From contig JADLDB010000179.1 of assembly GCA_020846875.1 (NCBI GenBank), forward strand, positions 84,994 to 148,993: a stretch of DNA of 64,000 nucleotides, read 5' to 3'. A program made the position numbers and the translations under genes. The DNA comes from Myxococcales bacterium (GTDB lineage: Bacteria; Myxococcota; Myxococcia; Myxococcales; Myxococcaceae). The notes below the pieces were generated by a model. That model was given only the letters and a program-made list of their open reading frames with translations. It did not search any database and was not told the DNA's origin. This document shows positions 62,300-64,000 of the stretch, in pieces; positions within the stretch are counted from its first letter, which is position 1; every line of letters starts with the position of its first letter.

Positions 62300-64000
62300 C
62301 TACTCGCCGCGCAGGGCTTCCCACGCGCGCTGGGTGCCGGCGTTGAGCCGCAGCGTCCCCGTGGCCGGGAGCGCGCCCTTCGCCTCCACCCGGCCCTCCA
62401 TCGAGGCCTCGCTGACGGAAAGGCCCAGCACCTCCAGCTTCGCGTCGCCGGCCTCCAGCGTCCCTTCCACCACCACGCCCGCAGGCAGCGAGGCCCCGGG
62501 CGTCGCCCGCACCTTCCACACGCCGGGGTCCACGCGCGCCACCTCGTCGGTGGAGTGCACCGGCTCGCCCGGCTTCTTGAGCCAGCTGAGGCGGCCCGCC
62601 ACCGGCGCGGTGAGGCTGGACGCAGCGGTGGCCTCGAGCAACCGCGAGGACTCGGCCTGGAGCGTGGCCGTCTCGGTGGCGAGGCGCTCCAGCTCGGCGG
62701 TGTGGGTGAGGGACTCCAGCGCCGCTTCGGCTTTGGCCAGCGCCGTCTTCGCGGTGGCCGCCGCCTTCTTCGCCTTCGCCACCGCCGCCCGGCGTTTGGC
62801 CGCGTCGGCGCGCTTGAGCTTCTCCGTGGACACGGCGTAGGCCTTGCGCGCCTGCTCCGCCTTCTCGGTGGCCTGCTTGACCTGCTTCGGGTCCGCCGCA
62901 CGGAACGAGGCACGCCGCTTCGCGATGGCGGCCAGGCGTGCGTCGATGTCGGCCAGGCGCTTCTTCTGGGCGGTGTCGTCCATGCTGCCCACCACCTGGC
63001 CCGCCTTCACCCGGGTGCCCTCGGGGACGGACTGCGCGCCCAGGGCTCCGTCGCGCGGCGCCGGCACCGGCCCGGGCGGGACGGCCTCCAGTTGGCAGGA
63101 GCGGGTGAGGACGCGGGAGACCGGACGCAGCAGGAAGACGCCGCCGGCGAGCAGCACCAGGGCCAGCACGCCGAGGACGAGCAGCGGCGCCCGGCTCCTG
63201 CGGGGCGGTGGGACAGCGAGGGCCTCCGCCAGCCCGGCGGGCGCGGGCGACGTGCGCGGGGCAGCCTGCTCGGCGGAGGCCGGCGCAGGCTCCGAGACCG
63301 TCGAAGCGTCGCCGGCCGCGAACATGGCCAGCAGGTCGCCCTGGGGCCCGGAAGGAGCAGGCGAAGCGAGCGACGACTGCGACGGCGACGAGGCGAAGGA
63401 CTCGTCGACGTCCACCACCAGCGACGGCGTCGAGGCCTTCGGCGCGGTGAAGGACTCGTCCACGTCCACCACCAGGGAAGGCGTGGAGGGCTGGGGCGGC
63501 AGAGGCGCTTCGTCCGGCTCGAGGGCCAGCGCCGGTCCGGACGCAAACTGCTCGAGGACGGAGTCGCCGAGGCTGGGGGGGAGCGGGGAGGTAGGCGAGG
63601 CCGCACCGGCGGACGCGAGCGCGGGCGAGTGCGGGACCCGCGGGGGAGAGGCAGCGGGGCCGCCGCCACCGAGCAGCGACGAGACAGGCGCACGCGGTGC
63701 GCTGGGTGAGGGCGACGGGGCAGGCGCCGCGCCACCGAGCAGCGACGAGACAGGCGCACGCGGCGCGCTGGGCGAGGGCGACGGGGCAGGCGCCGCGCCA
63801 CCGAGCAGCGACGAGACAGGCGGACGCGGCGCGCTGGGCGAGGGCGACGTGGCGGGGCCGCCGAGCAGCGACGAGACAGGCGCACGCGGCGCGCTGGGCG
63901 AGGGCGACGTGGCGGGGCCGCCGAGCAGCGACGAGACAGGCGCACGCGGCGCGCTGGGCGAGGGCGACGTGGCGGGGCCGCCGAGCAGCGACGAGACAGG
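62300..64000 (-). CDS. HlyD-like membrane protein with repeat N-terminus (5' end outside window)
   Basis: An open frame of 567 codons continuing past the right edge, so the start is not seen. From the N-terminal side: tandem Pro/Ser/Ala repeats with SSLLGG (64000-63661), and two copies of STPSLVVDVDESF. Then comes a single transmembrane helix (RSRAPLLVLGVLALVLLAGGVFLL). Next is a membrane-fusion/biotinyl-lipoyl-like half motif (VPEGTRVKAGQVVGSMDD), a long coiled coil rich in Lys/Ala/Glu (about 130 residues), and a second lipoyl-like half (SLTAPVAGRLSWLKKPGEPV). This is the hairpin layout of HlyD-type adaptors, but with a long cytosolic repeat tail. No transporter partner is in the window. Confidence 0.75.
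   Translation of the reverse strand, partial: PVSSLLGGPATSPSPSAPRAPVSSLLGGPATSPSPSAPRAPVSSLLGGPATSPSPSAPRPPVSSLLGGAAPAPSPSPSAPRAPVSSLLGGAAPAPSPSPSAPRAPVSSLLGGGGPAASPPRVPHSPALASAGAASPTSPLPPSLGDSVLEQFASGPALALEPDEAPLPPQPSTPSLVVDVDESFTAPKASTPSLVVDVDESFASSPSQSSLASPAPSGPQGDLLAMFAAGDASTVSEPAPASAEQAAPRTSPAPAGLAEALAVPPPRRSRAPLLVLGVLALVLLAGGVFLLRPVSRVLTRSCQLEAVPPGPVPAPRDGALGAQSVPEGTRVKAGQVVGSMDDTAQKKRLADIDARLAAIAKRRASFRAADPKQVKQATEKAEQARKAYAVSTEKLKRADAAKRRAAVAKAKKAAATAKTALAKAEAALESLTHTAELERLATETATLQAESSRLLEATAASSLTAPVAGRLSWLKKPGEPVHSTDEVARVDPGVWKVRATPGASLPAGVVVEGTLEAGDAKLEVLGLSVSEASMEGRVEAKGALPATGTLRLNAGTQRAWEALRGE
63661..64000 (-). repeat. Tandem 66- and 60-bp coding repeats
   Basis: The unit encoding SSLLGG plus a Pro/Ser/Ala stretch recurs with spacing 66, 66, 60, 60, 60 bases (GAGCAGCGACGAGACAGGCG starts at 63671, 63737, 63803, 63863, 63923 and 63983). 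The 66-base unit has a six-base insertion (AAPA versus PAT) relative to the 60-base unit. The array continues out of the window. All lengths are multiples of three, so the frame is preserved. Confidence 0.85.

Noticed and set aside
63661..64000. Possible CRISPR array from regular repeats
   Set aside because: Repeats are contiguous, in frame and coding, without variable spacers.

Overview
This 64 kb window is very GC-rich, with almost every third codon position G or C. It looks like a chromosomal segment from a myxobacterium (Myxococcota). The signs are: three Hanks-type Ser/Thr kinases, one with an N-terminal domain like the Myxococcus paralogous PilZ-like family; a secreted M36 peptidase ending in a MYXO-CTERM-like tail; several lipoproteins with Gly-rich or DAGFDAG low-complexity linkers; a Stig1-like Cys-rich lipoprotein; a Lys/Ala-rich histone-H1-like tail protein; and a CASTOR/POLLUX-type channel. 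I saw no tRNA, rRNA, CRISPR array or intact insertion sequence. The many long open frames on opposite strands are high-GC shadows and are left out.

Layout. 1-7.7 kb (minus strand): a degenerate GHKL-type protein running off the left edge, an intact Hsp90-like ATPase, a GapN-like aldehyde dehydrogenase with an altered active site, a 66-residue histone-fold protein, and two unknown proteins. 7.7-15 kb (plus): cysE-cysK for cysteine synthesis, a histone-H1-like protein, a LEA14-like lipoprotein, a small membrane protein, the CASTOR/POLLUX channel and a kelch protein. 15-27.3 kb (minus): a receiver-first sensor kinase, the M36 peptidase, a frameshifted IS91-type transposase remnant, then a three-gene export operon (Cys-rich lipoprotein, PKD-type lipoprotein, zinc phospholipase C/P1-nuclease-like protein) and a Gly-rich lipoprotein. 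27.5-44 kb (mixed): a giant kinase-STAND-TPR protein, a lipoprotein hydrolase, a fasciclin remnant, a HAD hydrolase, a soluble kinase, a tyrosine phenol-lyase, a TPR protein, an EF-hand-tailed protein, a PIG-V-like glycosyltransferase and an AbiEi/DUF559 protein. 44-55.5 kb: a strongly diverged DNA polymerase I, a YkgJ Cys-cluster protein, a ClpA/B-type AAA+ ATPase fused to a complete but GGQ-less release-factor-2 domain, a membrane-anchored kinase, a carboxypeptidase-regulatory-repeat protein and an M14-like metallopeptidase. 55.5-64 kb: an Hsp70, an orphan atpH, and a minus-strand run of a Gly-rich lipoprotein, a periplasmic or membrane protein, RtcB and a HlyD-like protein whose tandem-repeat N-terminus leaves the right edge.

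Most genes are housekeeping or regulatory singletons. Several form a loose theme of protein and nucleic-acid quality control: two Hsp90-like proteins, Hsp70, the Clp-RF2 fusion, RtcB and the variant PolI. Another theme is chromatin-like DNA packaging (histone fold and H1-like tail within 5 kb). The strongest candidate for an undescribed system is the Clp-RF2 fusion at 47.6-50.4 kb. All of its release-factor architecture can be recognised, but the catalytic GGQ reads PGN. The two fossil fragments (IS91 transposase, fasciclin domain) and the paired GC-rich palindromes show past rearrangement.
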